A DNA stretch of 34,356 bases from CAZNXJ01 sp964577115. GTDB taxonomy: Bacteria > Planctomycetota > Planctomycetia > Pirellulales > Pirellulaceae. Below the pieces are notes generated by a model, which ran no database searches, was not told where the DNA came from, and worked only from the letters and a program-made list of their open reading frames with translations. The translations under genes were made by a program, and so were the position numbers. Below, one piece after another: positions 7,742-16,300 of the stretch. The DNA is taken from contig CAZNXJ010000043.1 of the NCBI GenBank assembly GCA_964577115.1, positions 1-34,356 of the forward strand, given 5' to 3'. Each line of letters starts with the position of its first letter. The stretch's first letter is position 1.

Positions 7742-10177
7742 ATGTCGCGGTTGATTTCACGAGGTAGTGCCGTTTGCTGGGCAGCGCTGGTCGTTTTCAG
7801 CAGCCTGGCGGCGGCCGAGCAGCCCCTCACCGCCGTCCATGTGTTCCCGGCCGACGTACAACTAACGACTCAGCGCGATCGCCAGTCGCTCGTCATTCAG
7901 GCCGAGTACGCGGACGGGATCACACGGGATGTGACGACGGAAGCGACGTGGACGCTGGCCGACGAATCCATTGCAAGGCTCGATGGTCCGACGCTCTACC
8001 CGGTGGCGGATGGCGCGACCGAGCTGAGCATTGCATACGGTGGGCACACGCTCAAGGTTCCCGTCACGGTCACGCGCGCCGCTGAGGATCCGCCGATCAG
8101 TTTCAAACTGGACGTGATGCCGGTCTTCATGAAAGCCGGCTGCAACTCGGGAAGCTGCCATGGTGCGGCGCGTGGCAAGGATGGCTTCCGGCTCTCGCTA
8201 TTCGGTTTCGACCCCGACGGGGATTATCAGCGGATAACGCGCGAGGTCGCCGGACGCCGCATCAATCGAGCGATTCCGGCCGAAAGCCTGCTCATCGAGA
8301 AAGCCGTCGGCAAGGTTCCACACACCGGCGGCACGCGCTTTTCGGAGGACAGCGAATATTGCGCGACGCTCATTCGCTGGTTGGAAAGTGGGGCGCCGAA
8401 TGACCCCGGCGAGGTCCCGGAGGTCGTGTCGGTCGAAATCTACCCGCAGCGCGCCGTGCTCGACGGTAAGGACGCGACACAGCAATTGACCGTTCGCGCG
8501 AAGTATGCGGACGGCACGGATCGCGATGTCACGTCCCTGGCCTACTTTATGTCCAACAATGACAACTCGGCAGCGGTCTCTCAGGAAGGCCTCGTAACGG
8601 CTGACAATCGGGGCGAGGCCTTCATCATGGCGCGCTTCGGCACCCATACCGTGGGCGCTCACTACATCGTGCTGCCGAAGGGTCTGGAATTCCAATGGCA
8701 GGAAGTTCCGGAAAACAACTACATCGACACGTTGATGAACAACAAGTTCCGGAAACTGCGGATCCAGCCATCCGAGCTGTGCAGTGATGAGGAATTCCTG
8801 CGCCGCGCGACGATCGACATCATTGGCATGGTGCCAACCGTCGAGGAATTCCATCGGTTTATGAATGATCCGGACCCCAATAAGCGCGAGAAGCTGGTGG
8901 ACGAACTCTTGGATCGTAAAGAGTTCGTGGAAATGTGGGTGATGAAGTGGGCCGAGCTGCTACAAATCCGCACCACACAGACGGTCAGCTATAAGTCGGC
9001 GCTCCGCTATTTCAATTGGGTTCAGCAGCAGCTCGAAGAAAACGTGCCCATGGACCAGATGGTGCAGAAGCTCCTGTCCGCGAACGGAGGCACGTTTGCG
9101 AATGCTGCCACGAACTACTATCAGAATGAAACGGACACGCTGAAAGTGGCCGAGAACGTGGCGCAGGTCTTCATGGGCATGCGGATCCAGTGTGCTCAGT
9201 GCCACAACCATCCGTTCGACCGCTGGACGATGGATGATTACTTCAGCTTCGCCGCGTTCTTTGCTCAGATCGGCCGCAAGCCGGGCGAGGATCCTCGCGA
9301 GATCATCGTGTTCAACAGCGGCAGCGGCGAAGTCTCAAACCCGGTGACGGGCCGCGTGATGGCTCCGAAGTTCCTCGGTGGCGCGATTCCCGACGTGCAG
9401 GGAAAAGACCGCCGTGAAGTGCTTGCCAAGTGGCTCGCATCCCCGGACAACCCCTACTTCGCCAAGAACCTGGCCAACATCGTGTGGGCCCACTTCATGG
9501 GCCGCGGCATCATTCACGAAGTGGATGACGTTCGTGTCAGCAATCCCGCAGTGAACCCGGAATTGCTCGAGGAACTGGGCAACCGCTTCACGTCGTACAA
9601 TTACGACTTCAAGAAGCTCGTGCGCGACATCTGCACCTCCCGAACCTACCAGCTAAGCACCCAGACCAACGAGACGAACGCGACGGACGATCGCAATTTC
9701 TCGCACGCGACGCTGCGGCGCATGCGAGCCGAAGTGTTGCTCGATGTGATCACGCAGGTGACCGACACGAAGAACAAATTCCAGGGATTGCCGCTCGGCG
9801 CCCGCGCCGTGCAGATCTCCGACGGTCAGACGACGAACTACTTCCTGACGACATTTGGCCGCGCGACGCGCGAAACGGTCTGCTCGTGCGAGGTCGTCAT
9901 GTCGCCCAATCTGTCGCAGGCGCTCCACCTGCTAAATGGGGAGACGGTCAATCAGAAGATTCAGGAAGGCCAATTGATTGCCCGGCGCCTCCAGGAGAAC
10001 AAGACGCCCGAAGAAATCGTCGAGGAACTCTATATCCGTTGTCTCTGCCGCCTACCGACGGACAAGGAGCGAGCCGAGATCGCGGCCATCCTGGCCGAAC
10101 AGCCCGACAAGCAGAAAGCGTTGGAAGATGTCTTCTGGGCCCTGCTGAATTCGCGCGAGTTCCTGTTTAACCACTAA
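7742..10177 (+). CDS. Ig-like/cytochrome/DUF1549-DUF1553 exported protein, 811 aa
   Basis: The frame is open from 7433, overlapping the previous gene, but ATG 7742 follows AAGGAAGG (7728-7735) at 6 nt and opens a signal peptide (MSRLISRGSAVCWAALVVFSSLAAA). Domain order: Big_2-like Ig domain about 26-110; cytochrome-like motif C134-N-S-G-S-C139-H140; a second Big_2-like domain about 226-310 (VEIYPQRAVLDGKDATQQLTV); DUF1549 about 325-520, containing a canonical C484-A-Q-C487-H488 motif in CAQCHNHPFDRW; DUF1553 about 555-790 (GKDRREVLAKWLASPDNPYFA onward). CX4CH and CX2CH motifs are potential covalent heme sites, suggesting a periplasmic redox protein; the enzymatic role of DUF1549/DUF1553 is not established. 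It co-occurs with the DUF1501 gene, as is usual, and is expected to work with it. Confidence 0.93.
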   Translation: MSRLISRGSAVCWAALVVFSSLAAAEQPLTAVHVFPADVQLTTQRDRQSLVIQAEYADGITRDVTTEATWTLADESIARLDGPTLYPVADGATELSIAYGGHTLKVPVTVTRAAEDPPISFKLDVMPVFMKAGCNSGSCHGAARGKDGFRLSLFGFDPDGDYQRITREVAGRRINRAIPAESLLIEKAVGKVPHTGGTRFSEDSEYCATLIRWLESGAPNDPGEVPEVVSVEIYPQRAVLDGKDATQQLTVRAKYADGTDRDVTSLAYFMSNNDNSAAVSQEGLVTADNRGEAFIMARFGTHTVGAHYIVLPKGLEFQWQEVPENNYIDTLMNNKFRKLRIQPSELCSDEEFLRRATIDIIGMVPTVEEFHRFMNDPDPNKREKLVDELLDRKEFVEMWVMKWAELLQIRTTQTVSYKSALRYFNWVQQQLEENVPMDQMVQKLLSANGGTFANAATNYYQNETDTLKVAENVAQVFMGMRIQCAQCHNHPFDRWTMDDYFSFAAFFAQIGRKPGEDPREIIVFNSGSGEVSNPVTGRVMAPKFLGGAIPDVQGKDRREVLAKWLASPDNPYFAKNLANIVWAHFMGRGIIHEVDDVRVSNPAVNPELLEELGNRFTSYNYDFKKLVRDICTSRTYQLSTQTNETNATDDRNFSHATLRRMRAEVLLDVITQVTDTKNKFQGLPLGARAVQISDGQTTNYFLTTFGRATRETVCSCEVVMSPNLSQALHLLNGETVNQKIQEGQLIARRLQENKTPEEIVEELYIRCLCRLPTDKERAEIAAILAEQPDKQKALEDVFWALLNSREFLFNH

Positions 10178-10274
10178 TGCGGCCGTGCCCAAGCCGCGAC
10201 GCGTTCCGGCAGCGCGGCGCCGCTGCTCGGACGGTTCAAACATGCCTCGAGATCGTGTACCGGAGATTGACCGG

Positions 10275-13004
10275 ATGACCAGTAAACTTCTGAAGATGAC
10301 GCTCGGCGCAGCCCTCCTGGTCGCGCTCGTCCCCGCCCCGCCAGCACGAGGCGAGGAGAAGGACGAGAAGATCACGTACGACGACCACGTGCAGCCGATC
10401 TTTCGACAGAAGTGCTTTTCGTGTCACAACACCGACAAGAAGACCGCCGGGCTCGATCTGACGACCTACACGAACATGATGCAAGGCGGAGCTTCCGGCG
10501 ATCCGATCGACCCGGGTAGCCCGGACGGCAGTTACCTGTACCTGCTCGTCTCGCATCAGTCCGAGCCGTACATGCCGCCGAACTCTGAGAAGCTTCCGGA
10601 CGAGATGCTGAATATCATCCGGGCGTGGATTGAAGGCGGGGCGCTCGAGAATTCCGGCAGCAAGCCCGTCGCGTCAAAGAAGCCGAAAGTCAACCTGACG
10701 CTCTCCGACGCTCCGACCGAACGGCCGGAAGTGATTCCGATGCCCGGACGCATCGAGAAAGAACCGGTCACGACGCCGCCGACGCCGGGAGCGATCACGG
10801 CAACGGCCACAAGCCCCTGGGCGCCGCTCGTCGCGGTGGCTGGCCAAAAGCAAGTGCTGGTCTATCACACACAGACACTCGAATTGCTTGGCGTTCTGCC
10901 GTTTCCCGAAGGCGTCCCGTACGTACTCAGGTTCAGCCGCAGCGGCAACCTGCTGCTCGCCGGCGGCGGACATGGTGGAATTAGCGGTCGCGTCGTGGTC
11001 TGGGACATCACAACGGGCGAACGCGTGTTCGAGGTCGGCGACGAGCTCGACGTCGTGCTGGCGGCGGACATCAGCGCCGACCAGTCACTCATCGCACTGG
11101 GGGGGCCGCAGAAGGTTGTCCGCGTCTATGCAACCTCCGACGGCAGTCTCCAGTTCGAAATGCGCAAACACACGGATTGGATCTATAGTATCGAATTCAG
11201 CCCGGATGGAGTGCTTCTGGCGACTGGGGACCGCGCCGGCAATCTTCTGGTTTGGGAAGGCTTTACCGGCCGCGAATACCTGACGCTCAAGGGGCACACC
11301 GCGGCGATCACCAGTGTGTCGTGGCGAGCGGATTCGAATATTCTCGCTTCGTCGAGCGAGGACACGACGATCCGGCTGTGGGAGATGGAAAACGGCGGCC
11401 AGGTAAAAAGCTGGAACGGGCATAACGGGGGTACGACGTGCGTTGAATTCGCGCGCGATGGGCGGCTCGTTTCCAGCGGTCGCGATCGCGTGGTAAAGCT
11501 CTGGGACCAGAACGGGCAGGCCATCCGCCAGTTCGATCCGATGGGCGATATCGCACTGTCCGCCACCTTCTGTGACGAATCGAATCACGCCATCGGCAGC
11601 GATTGGCTGGGCACAGTAATTGTCTGGGAAGCGGCGGAAGGCAAGACTCTCGGTCAGCTCGCCGCCAACCCGCCGAAGCTCGCCGATCGCGTCGCGGCCG
11701 CCCAGCAGGTCGTGGCTGCTCGCGAGGCGGAAGCGGCACCGTTACTAGCCGCGGTCGAGCAAGCTCAAACCGAATTGCAGCAGGCGCAGAACAACCTGGC
11801 CGCGGCACAAGCCGTCTATGACAAGCTCGTCCAACGGCAGAACGAAGCCAAGGCCGCCGTCGAACAAGCAGCGGCCGCAGCGCAAAAATCCGATGCGGAA
11901 TTGAAAGCCGTAACCGAGGTCGCAGCGAAGCTCGGCGACGCCCTCCCGAAGCTACAGCAGGCAGCCGCGCTCGCCAAAGAAGCAGCGGCGACGCTCGCTG
12001 GTGATCCGGCCGCCGCCGAATTACTGGCGAAGGCCACGGCGAACGCCGAGCGTATCCAAAACGACCTGACCGCCGCGCAGGCCGCCGTGAAGGAAAAGCA
12101 GTCAGCCGCGGCCACCACCCAAAAGACGCTCGCTGATCAGCAAGCCGCACTTGCCAAAATCGATGCCCAGCTGCCCGACGCGCAGAAGGCCCTGGAGTCG
12201 GCGACAGTCGCGCAGAAGGCCGCCGAGGAGAAAGTGGCAGCCGCGACTGCGGCGGCTCAGCCGGCTCAGCAAGCCCTAGCGGCCGCCCAGGCCGAACTAC
12301 AGCGCTGGACAAGCGAGCTGGAATTTTACCAGCAGATGGAAGCGATGCGCGCGGCACGGCAGGCCGCCGAGCAGCAGGCGGCGGCCGCAGAGGCGGAACT
12401 AACCACCGCGCGCGAGGCGGTGGCAGCCGCGGAAAAGGCGGCGCGCGACGCGCAGGCCGCACTCGAGGCCGCCAAGTCGGCCGCCGCGACAGCCCAGCAG
12501 GAACTGGCGGCGGCCGCCGAAACGCTCACGGCCGCTCAAAAGACCAAGACCGAGTCGGCAGCAGCGCTCGAGGGCGCAAAGAAGCAGGCCGCCGAACTTG
12601 CCACGGCATTAACCGCCCTTTCCGATGCTGTCGCCAAAGCACAGGACGCGGCGGCGAAGTCGGGCGACGCGGAATTGAAGGCTGCGGCGGACGGCTTGCA
12701 GGCGCTGGCGGCGAAGAAACAGGAGGAGCGGGCGGCCGCGGACAAGGGCGTGGCTGATGCGATGGCGGCCGACGTGGCAGCCGCCGAGCGGTTGGCAGCC
12801 GCCAGCGATCAGCATCAGGTAAAGATGGCCGCCTATGAGGCCGCAGCGACTCAGGTGGCGGCATTGGAGAAGGAAGCCGCCCAACAGGCCACGCAGCTCG
12901 CCGCCGCGCAGGATGCCGTCGTGATGCTCGAGAGCAAATTGGCCGAATCGCAACAGCAGATCGAAAGCGTCACGCAGCAGATGCTGGCCGCTCGCCAAGG
13001 TTAG
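10275..13004 (+). CDS. Exported cytochrome-WD40-coiled-coil protein, 909 aa
   Basis: Start: an upstream extension reaches 10185, but ATG 10275 follows GGAG (10262-10265) at 9 nt and begins a signal peptide (MTSKLLKMTLGAALLVALVPAPPARG). Residues about 33-115 are a planctomycete cytochrome C (PSCyt1) domain with heme motif C47-F-S-C50-H51 and the downstream PYMPPNSEKLPDEML segment that could supply the Met ligand. Residues about 180-455 hold WD40 repeats (SIEFSPDGVLLATGDRAGNL; SSSEDTTIRLWEMENGG), enough for one beta-propeller. Residues about 473-909 are an extremely alanine/glutamine/lysine/glutamate-rich helical region with occasional Pro/Gly breaks, predicted to form long coiled coils or helical hairpins. 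No C-terminal anchor is seen. This is the last gene of the cluster, 97 bp after the DUF1553 gene. It is likely a structural or scaffolding redox subunit (inference). Confidence 0.92.
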   Translation: MTSKLLKMTLGAALLVALVPAPPARGEEKDEKITYDDHVQPIFRQKCFSCHNTDKKTAGLDLTTYTNMMQGGASGDPIDPGSPDGSYLYLLVSHQSEPYMPPNSEKLPDEMLNIIRAWIEGGALENSGSKPVASKKPKVNLTLSDAPTERPEVIPMPGRIEKEPVTTPPTPGAITATATSPWAPLVAVAGQKQVLVYHTQTLELLGVLPFPEGVPYVLRFSRSGNLLLAGGGHGGISGRVVVWDITTGERVFEVGDELDVVLAADISADQSLIALGGPQKVVRVYATSDGSLQFEMRKHTDWIYSIEFSPDGVLLATGDRAGNLLVWEGFTGREYLTLKGHTAAITSVSWRADSNILASSSEDTTIRLWEMENGGQVKSWNGHNGGTTCVEFARDGRLVSSGRDRVVKLWDQNGQAIRQFDPMGDIALSATFCDESNHAIGSDWLGTVIVWEAAEGKTLGQLAANPPKLADRVAAAQQVVAAREAEAAPLLAAVEQAQTELQQAQNNLAAAQAVYDKLVQRQNEAKAAVEQAAAAAQKSDAELKAVTEVAAKLGDALPKLQQAAALAKEAAATLAGDPAAAELLAKATANAERIQNDLTAAQAAVKEKQSAAATTQKTLADQQAALAKIDAQLPDAQKALESATVAQKAAEEKVAAATAAAQPAQQALAAAQAELQRWTSELEFYQQMEAMRAARQAAEQQAAAAEAELTTAREAVAAAEKAARDAQAALEAAKSAAATAQQELAAAAETLTAAQKTKTESAAALEGAKKQAAELATALTALSDAVAKAQDAAAKSGDAELKAAADGLQALAAKKQEERAAADKGVADAMAADVAAAERLAAASDQHQVKMAAYEAAATQVAALEKEAAQQATQLAAAQDAVVMLESKLAESQQQIESVTQQMLAARQG

Positions 13005-13027
13005 ATGCCACGCCCGCGAGGTCACCT

Positions 13028-13059
13028 CGACAAGGTCGCCGCAGACGTCCGTCTTGTCG
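13028..13059. terminator. Weak hairpin between convergent genes
   Basis: CGACAAG (13028-13034) pairs with CTTGTCG (13053-13059) around an 18-nt loop, between the end of the WD40-coiled-coil gene and the end of the YjbQ gene. It is the only stem in the gap and lacks a T-tract, so a terminator role is uncertain. Confidence 0.3.
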
Positions 13060-13111
13060 CCATCGCGAGAGCCACCGCATTCCCTGCCGTCGGCGGTACG
13101 AGGCTGGGCGC

Positions 13112-13537
13112 CTAGGCGCGCTCACCGTACATCGTCAGAACGAGCCGGCGCGGCGTGGCGGCGTTGCGATGCTCGGCAAGATAAATGCCCTGCCAGGTAC
13201 CAAGCGCTAGCGAACCGCGCGCGATGGGGATGGTGAGGCTACAGCCTAGCAGCGAGCTCTTCACGTGCGCTGGCATGTCGTCGGGACCTTCGAGCGTATG
13301 CTCGTAGGGAAAATCCTCGGGAGCAATGGCGTTCAGCGAGCGTTCCAGGTCGGTGCGCACGTCGGCATCGGCATTCTCATTGATGGTGAGCGACGCCGAG
13401 GTGTGCTGCAAAAATATATGCAGAAGCCCCACCTGGAAATCGGCCAGTTCAGGCAACGCCTCGAGTACTCGCCCCGTAATTAAATGCATTCCTCGCGGCA
13501 TCGCCGGCAGAGTCACGCTGCGTTGCAACCAGTCCAA
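13112..13537 (-). CDS. YjbQ/UPF0047 family protein, 141 aa
   Basis: Family of small trimeric proteins annotated as 'secondary thiamine-phosphate synthase enzyme'; E. coli YjbQ has weak thiamine-phosphate synthase activity, but the physiological role is open. All family signatures are present: HTSASLTINENADADVRTDL, EGPDDMPAHVKSSLLG, and LALGTWQGIYLAEHR, with the conserved His, Asn, Glu and Asp residues thought to form the metal/active site. The length is typical. The start codon is TTG at 13537: AGGAGGAG ends 5 nt upstream, no in-frame ATG exists upstream, and MDWLQRSVTL matches where family members begin. It is cytoplasmic, single-gene, and convergent with the cytochrome-WD40 gene. Confidence 0.93.
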   Translation of the reverse strand: MDWLQRSVTLPAMPRGMHLITGRVLEALPELADFQVGLLHIFLQHTSASLTINENADADVRTDLERSLNAIAPEDFPYEHTLEGPDDMPAHVKSSLLGCSLTIPIARGSLALGTWQGIYLAEHRNAATPRRLVLTMYGERA

Positions 13538-14124
13538 TGTCGCTCCTCCTCATCGTCCAAAGTGACCACTAGAAACTTTTGCGGCAATCCGCAACGAAGA
13601 CCCTATAGGCTCACCAAACGTTGCTATCCCGACTGCGGTCCACCGCAAGCGTCGCCTCGCTCGCCGCATTCTGCTCGCGAATCCGCTCCTACGCCCTCCA
13701 TTATGCACTTGATATGGGAAATTCAACGCCATTAACAGCGTCAGCGCCAGCAAGGCTCCCATGCATTTATTGTGGGAACGACAGACTTTGACTAGTCGAA
13801 AGTGCCCTTCAAGGCGCACGAACTCGACACTGTGGACGCCTGAAAACTTTGCCAAATATTGACGAGCAGCTCACCGAAACTTGACATTGAAATCCTGCGA
13901 AAAATAATTGTCCGATCCCAGGAGTTTCATCGGCGGTCAATGGTCGCGACGGCCACCCACCCCAGTTCGGCCGCCGAGGCGGTGTAGCCTGGGAATGACC
14001 CCACCAAATCACTCGCCGCTTGAGAGCCGACCGCGTTGGCAGCGTTGGCTGGAAATGTGAACCCGCCCTGCCGAATCGCAATCTCGTCGGTTGCTCGACG
14101 CATGCTTAAGAGAAGGGAAGGTAC
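13538..14124. other. 587-bp noncoding region with promoter-like elements
   Basis: No gene is supported; the open minus-strand frame that overlaps the right half is a shadow of the next gene. Seen here: palindrome GACTAGTC (13790-13797), CCAAATATTGAC (13852-13863), which nearly copies the element upstream of the DUF1501 cluster, and a promoter at 13881-13908. The last 200 bp would be the leader of the GTG-initiated gene at 14125. Confidence 0.5.
13881..13908 (+). promoter_or_regulatory. Promoter of the 74-aa gene
   Basis: Perfect -35 box TTGACA (13881-13886), 16-nt spacer, and AATAAT (13903-13908, 5 of 6 matches) read toward the small gene at 14125, about 215 nt away. The A+T-rich context contrasts with the GC-rich surroundings. 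Confidence 0.5.
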
Positions 14125-14349
14125 GTGAACAAAGTTCGCAACGTATTCGAGGCCATCATTAAGTATGGTCATGATGAAGACTTCGCTCCCGAAGGCGATG
14201 AGGACTTCGAGCCGACCGATGCGCCGGCTGGTTCTCCGGAGAAAATTGAAGTGCTCCGCCGCCGGATCGAATCGGGCCAGCCGCTCTGGCACCGGGATGA
14301 CCGCCACGATTACAGCGGTCTGACCGGCGCGGTCCGTCCTCGCGAATAA
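14125..14349 (+). CDS. Small hypothetical protein, 74 aa (GTG start)
   Basis: The start is GTG at 14125, preceded by GGGAAGG (14115-14121) at 3 nt; a nearby ATG at 14102 is out of frame. The protein is acidic in the first half (YGHDEDFAPEGDEDFEP) and basic after that (SPEKIEVLRRRIESGQPLWHRDDRHDY). There is no signal peptide, membrane segment or cysteine. The PEKIEVLRRRIESGQPLWH segment suggests a helix that also appears in other small planctomycete hypotheticals (from memory, not checked). Function unknown. A strong terminator lies 62 bp after the stop, supporting a monocistronic expressed gene. Confidence 0.7.
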   Translation: MNKVRNVFEAIIKYGHDEDFAPEGDEDFEPTDAPAGSPEKIEVLRRRIESGQPLWHRDDRHDYSGLTGAVRPRE

Positions 14350-14410
14350 GCACGAAGCCTGGTCGCGGTGGCTCTTTGTTCCCGCCGCGCCGACCGACGC
14401 GAGCTCATCC

Positions 14411-14446
14411 ACGGGCTGCCCCGCTGCCAGCAGCGGGGCAGCCCGT
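14411..14446. terminator. Strong bidirectional intrinsic terminator
   Basis: ACGGGCTGCCCCGCTG (14411-14426) pairs perfectly over 16 bp with 14431-14446 around the tetraloop CCAG, followed on the plus strand by TGGCATTTCTT. It sits between the convergent 74-aa gene and holB and can serve both. The T-tract is weak, but the stem is the strongest in the window. Confidence 0.8.
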
Positions 14447-14553
14447 TGGCATTTCTTGCACGGCCATTTCTCTATAGTGGGGCACCCCAGCGTGGGAGAA
14501 ATTTTGAAACCAAGCGTCTCGCGCCACGTCGAATTGCAGGCTGTGCCGCCATG

Positions 14554-15630
14554 CTACCGCGCGAAGCTCGAAGGAGCTCTCGAGTCCGCGCGCTGGCTGA
14601 GATCATCGAACCAGGCCTCGATCAGAGTCGCCTGGTTTGCATTGGCCGCCGCCTGCTGCTCGGCCAGTAGGCAGCGCTCCACACATTCGCTCACCGCACG
14701 CAGGGTCCAGCCCGGATGCCCAGCGGCCTTGTGCACGGCCTCGACGAGCGACCGATCTCCGTCCGGTTCGAACCCCAACCGAGCGCGCAGCAGTTGCCGG
14801 TAAAACTCGGCCGCCGTCACGAACACCTGGCGAAGGCGCCGCCGCTTGGCGGCTCCATCACTTCCCGCCTCGCCGATAAACCCTTCCAGATCCTTGGCCG
14901 CGGCGATCGGATCGAACCGTGACTTTGCGAGCACACCAAGCAAGCGGTCCCGGTACTCGAGCACTTCCGGAGCGGCAAATTCGAGCGCCTGCTCCAGGCT
15001 TCCGCCACTCAGCGCGGCCAGCCGTTCGGCCATCTCCACATCCTCGACCAACTGCTGCCGGACGAGGATCTCGGCCACTTCGTCGCGTGAGAGTGGCAGG
15101 AAGGGGACAACTTGAGCGCGTGAGCGGATGGTAGGCAGTTGCCGCTGGAGGCTGGATGCGATCAGGATCAGCACCGCGCCGGGCGGAGGTTCTTCGAGCG
15201 TCTTCAGCAGGCAGTTGGCGGATTCTTCGTTTAAGTCGTCCGCATCGTCGATAATGCCGATACGTCGCCGCCCGCGCACGGGCTTCAGCGACATGTTGTA
15301 GCAAAAGCCTTCCTGGTTCCGGTGTTCGCGGTCGCCGATCAACTGTTCGACCTGAATAACACTCTTATCTTCCGCTCGGCGAATCACCTCCACATCGGGA
15401 TGCGTCCCTGCTCTTACCTGCAGACATCCAGGACACGCGCCGCACGGCGACAGCTCACGCTCGGAGTGGACTTCGCAGAGCAGGGCTTCGGCAAGCCACA
15501 GAGCGAACATGCGCTTGCCGACGCCAGGTGGGCCGACAAACAGGTAGGTGCCGGCGAGGCGATCCTGCGCGGCGCTGCGTCGAAAACGTTCAACAACCGC
15601 CTCATGGCCGATCAGGGACGATACACTCAT
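14554..15630 (-). CDS. holB: DNA polymerase III delta' subunit, 358 aa
   Basis: Delta' is part of the clamp loader that loads the sliding clamp onto primed DNA. Visible are an AAA+ N-terminal domain with Walker A G33-PPGVG-K39, a zinc module C52, C63, C66, C69 (CGACPGC), a Walker B-like IGIIDDADDLNEES with the following NCLLKTLEEPP, and the sensor segment LPTIRSRAQ. Delta' of E. coli lacks a functional P-loop; many other bacterial homologues keep one, as here. A small possibility is that this is a second gamma/tau-like protein, but its short length and position after tmk favour holB. AGGAG lies about 8 nt before the ATG. It is 43 bp downstream of tmk in the same operon, a common arrangement. 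Confidence 0.9.
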   Translation of the reverse strand: MSVSSLIGHEAVVERFRRSAAQDRLAGTYLFVGPPGVGKRMFALWLAEALLCEVHSERELSPCGACPGCLQVRAGTHPDVEVIRRAEDKSVIQVEQLIGDREHRNQEGFCYNMSLKPVRGRRRIGIIDDADDLNEESANCLLKTLEEPPPGAVLILIASSLQRQLPTIRSRAQVVPFLPLSRDEVAEILVRQQLVEDVEMAERLAALSGGSLEQALEFAAPEVLEYRDRLLGVLAKSRFDPIAAAKDLEGFIGEAGSDGAAKRRRLRQVFVTAAEFYRQLLRARLGFEPDGDRSLVEAVHKAAGHPGWTLRAVSECVERCLLAEQQAAANANQATLIEAWFDDLSQRADSRAPSSFAR

Positions 15631-15673
15631 CGGACTGGCTCCTGTACTTCACGAGACGGCGAACTCCGCGAGA

Positions 15674-16300
15674 CTACTCGGACACGTCACGCTGCCCGAA
15701 CACCAGTGGACGCGCGATCCGCTGAATATCGCGATGGATGTCTTCCGGGCTCCGGGCGGCATCGATCACCGCAATATGCTCAGGGTCGCGCCGGGCCTCG
15801 GCGAGGTATCCTTCACGCACCCGCTGCAAGTATTCCACTCCACGGCGTTCGATCCGATCCGCGGCCCGCCCACGCCGGCGGCAGGCTTCTTCGACCGACA
15901 AATCGAGCAGCAGTACGAGATCGGGCATCGTTCCGTTGACGGCGAAGCGACCAACGTTCCAGACGTCGTCGGCATCAAGCCCGCCGGCATGCGCCTGGTA
16001 TACGACATTGGAAAGTAGGAACCGGTCGCAGACGACGGTTTGGCCGGCATCGAGCGCGGGACGAATGACTTGTTCCACCAGCTGCGCTCGGGCCGCCATA
16101 TAAATGAGCGTTTCACTGCGGCGGCCGATCGCCGGACCGTCCGCATCCAGCAGCAAGGAACGCAGCATTTCGCCGAGCGGCGTGCTACCGGGATCGCGGC
16201 ACGTCACCACGTCGTGGCCAGCTTGCCGCAGCCAATCACAAAACCGTTCGATCTGGGTAGTCTTCCCTACCCCGTCAAGACCATCAAAGCTGAAGAACAT
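15674..16300 (-). CDS. tmk: Thymidylate kinase, 208 aa
   Basis: Phosphorylates dTMP to dTDP for DNA synthesis. Features: P-loop G7-LDGVG-K13-TT, the CRDPGSTPLGE segment corresponding to the usual REPGGTP (with D and S replacing E and G), C91-D92-R93-F94 in place of the common DRY/DRF, and a lid region about residues 141-153 (RRRGRAADRIERR) rich in arginine. The absence of a P-loop Arg and presence of lid arginines suggest a type II enzyme like E. coli (inference). Length is normal. No good Shine-Dalgarno is visible before the ATG at 16300. First gene of a tmk-holB transcription unit. Confidence 0.95.
   Translation of the reverse strand: MFFSFDGLDGVGKTTQIERFCDWLRQAGHDVVTCRDPGSTPLGEMLRSLLLDADGPAIGRRSETLIYMAARAQLVEQVIRPALDAGQTVVCDRFLLSNVVYQAHAGGLDADDVWNVGRFAVNGTMPDLVLLLDLSVEEACRRRGRAADRIERRGVEYLQRVREGYLAEARRDPEHIAVIDAARSPEDIHRDIQRIARPLVFGQRDVSE

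Noticed and set aside
11308..12462. Minus-strand frame of 384 aa inside the coiled-coil gene
   Set aside because: Extremely Arg/Pro/Ala-rich product is the usual shadow of a GC-rich alanine coiled coil on the other strand.
13927..14412. Long minus-strand frame (161 aa) over the 74-aa gene
   Set aside because: It overlaps the 74-aa gene, which has a good ribosome binding site and terminator; the frame has no plausible start signal and no family signature.
14755..14785. A GTTCGAACC tRNA T-arm-like string within holB
   Set aside because: It lies inside a well-supported coding region, with no acceptor or anticodon arms around it.
15322..16018. Plus-strand frames over tmk and holB
   Set aside because: Both minus-strand genes show full family motifs; the plus-strand products do not resemble proteins.
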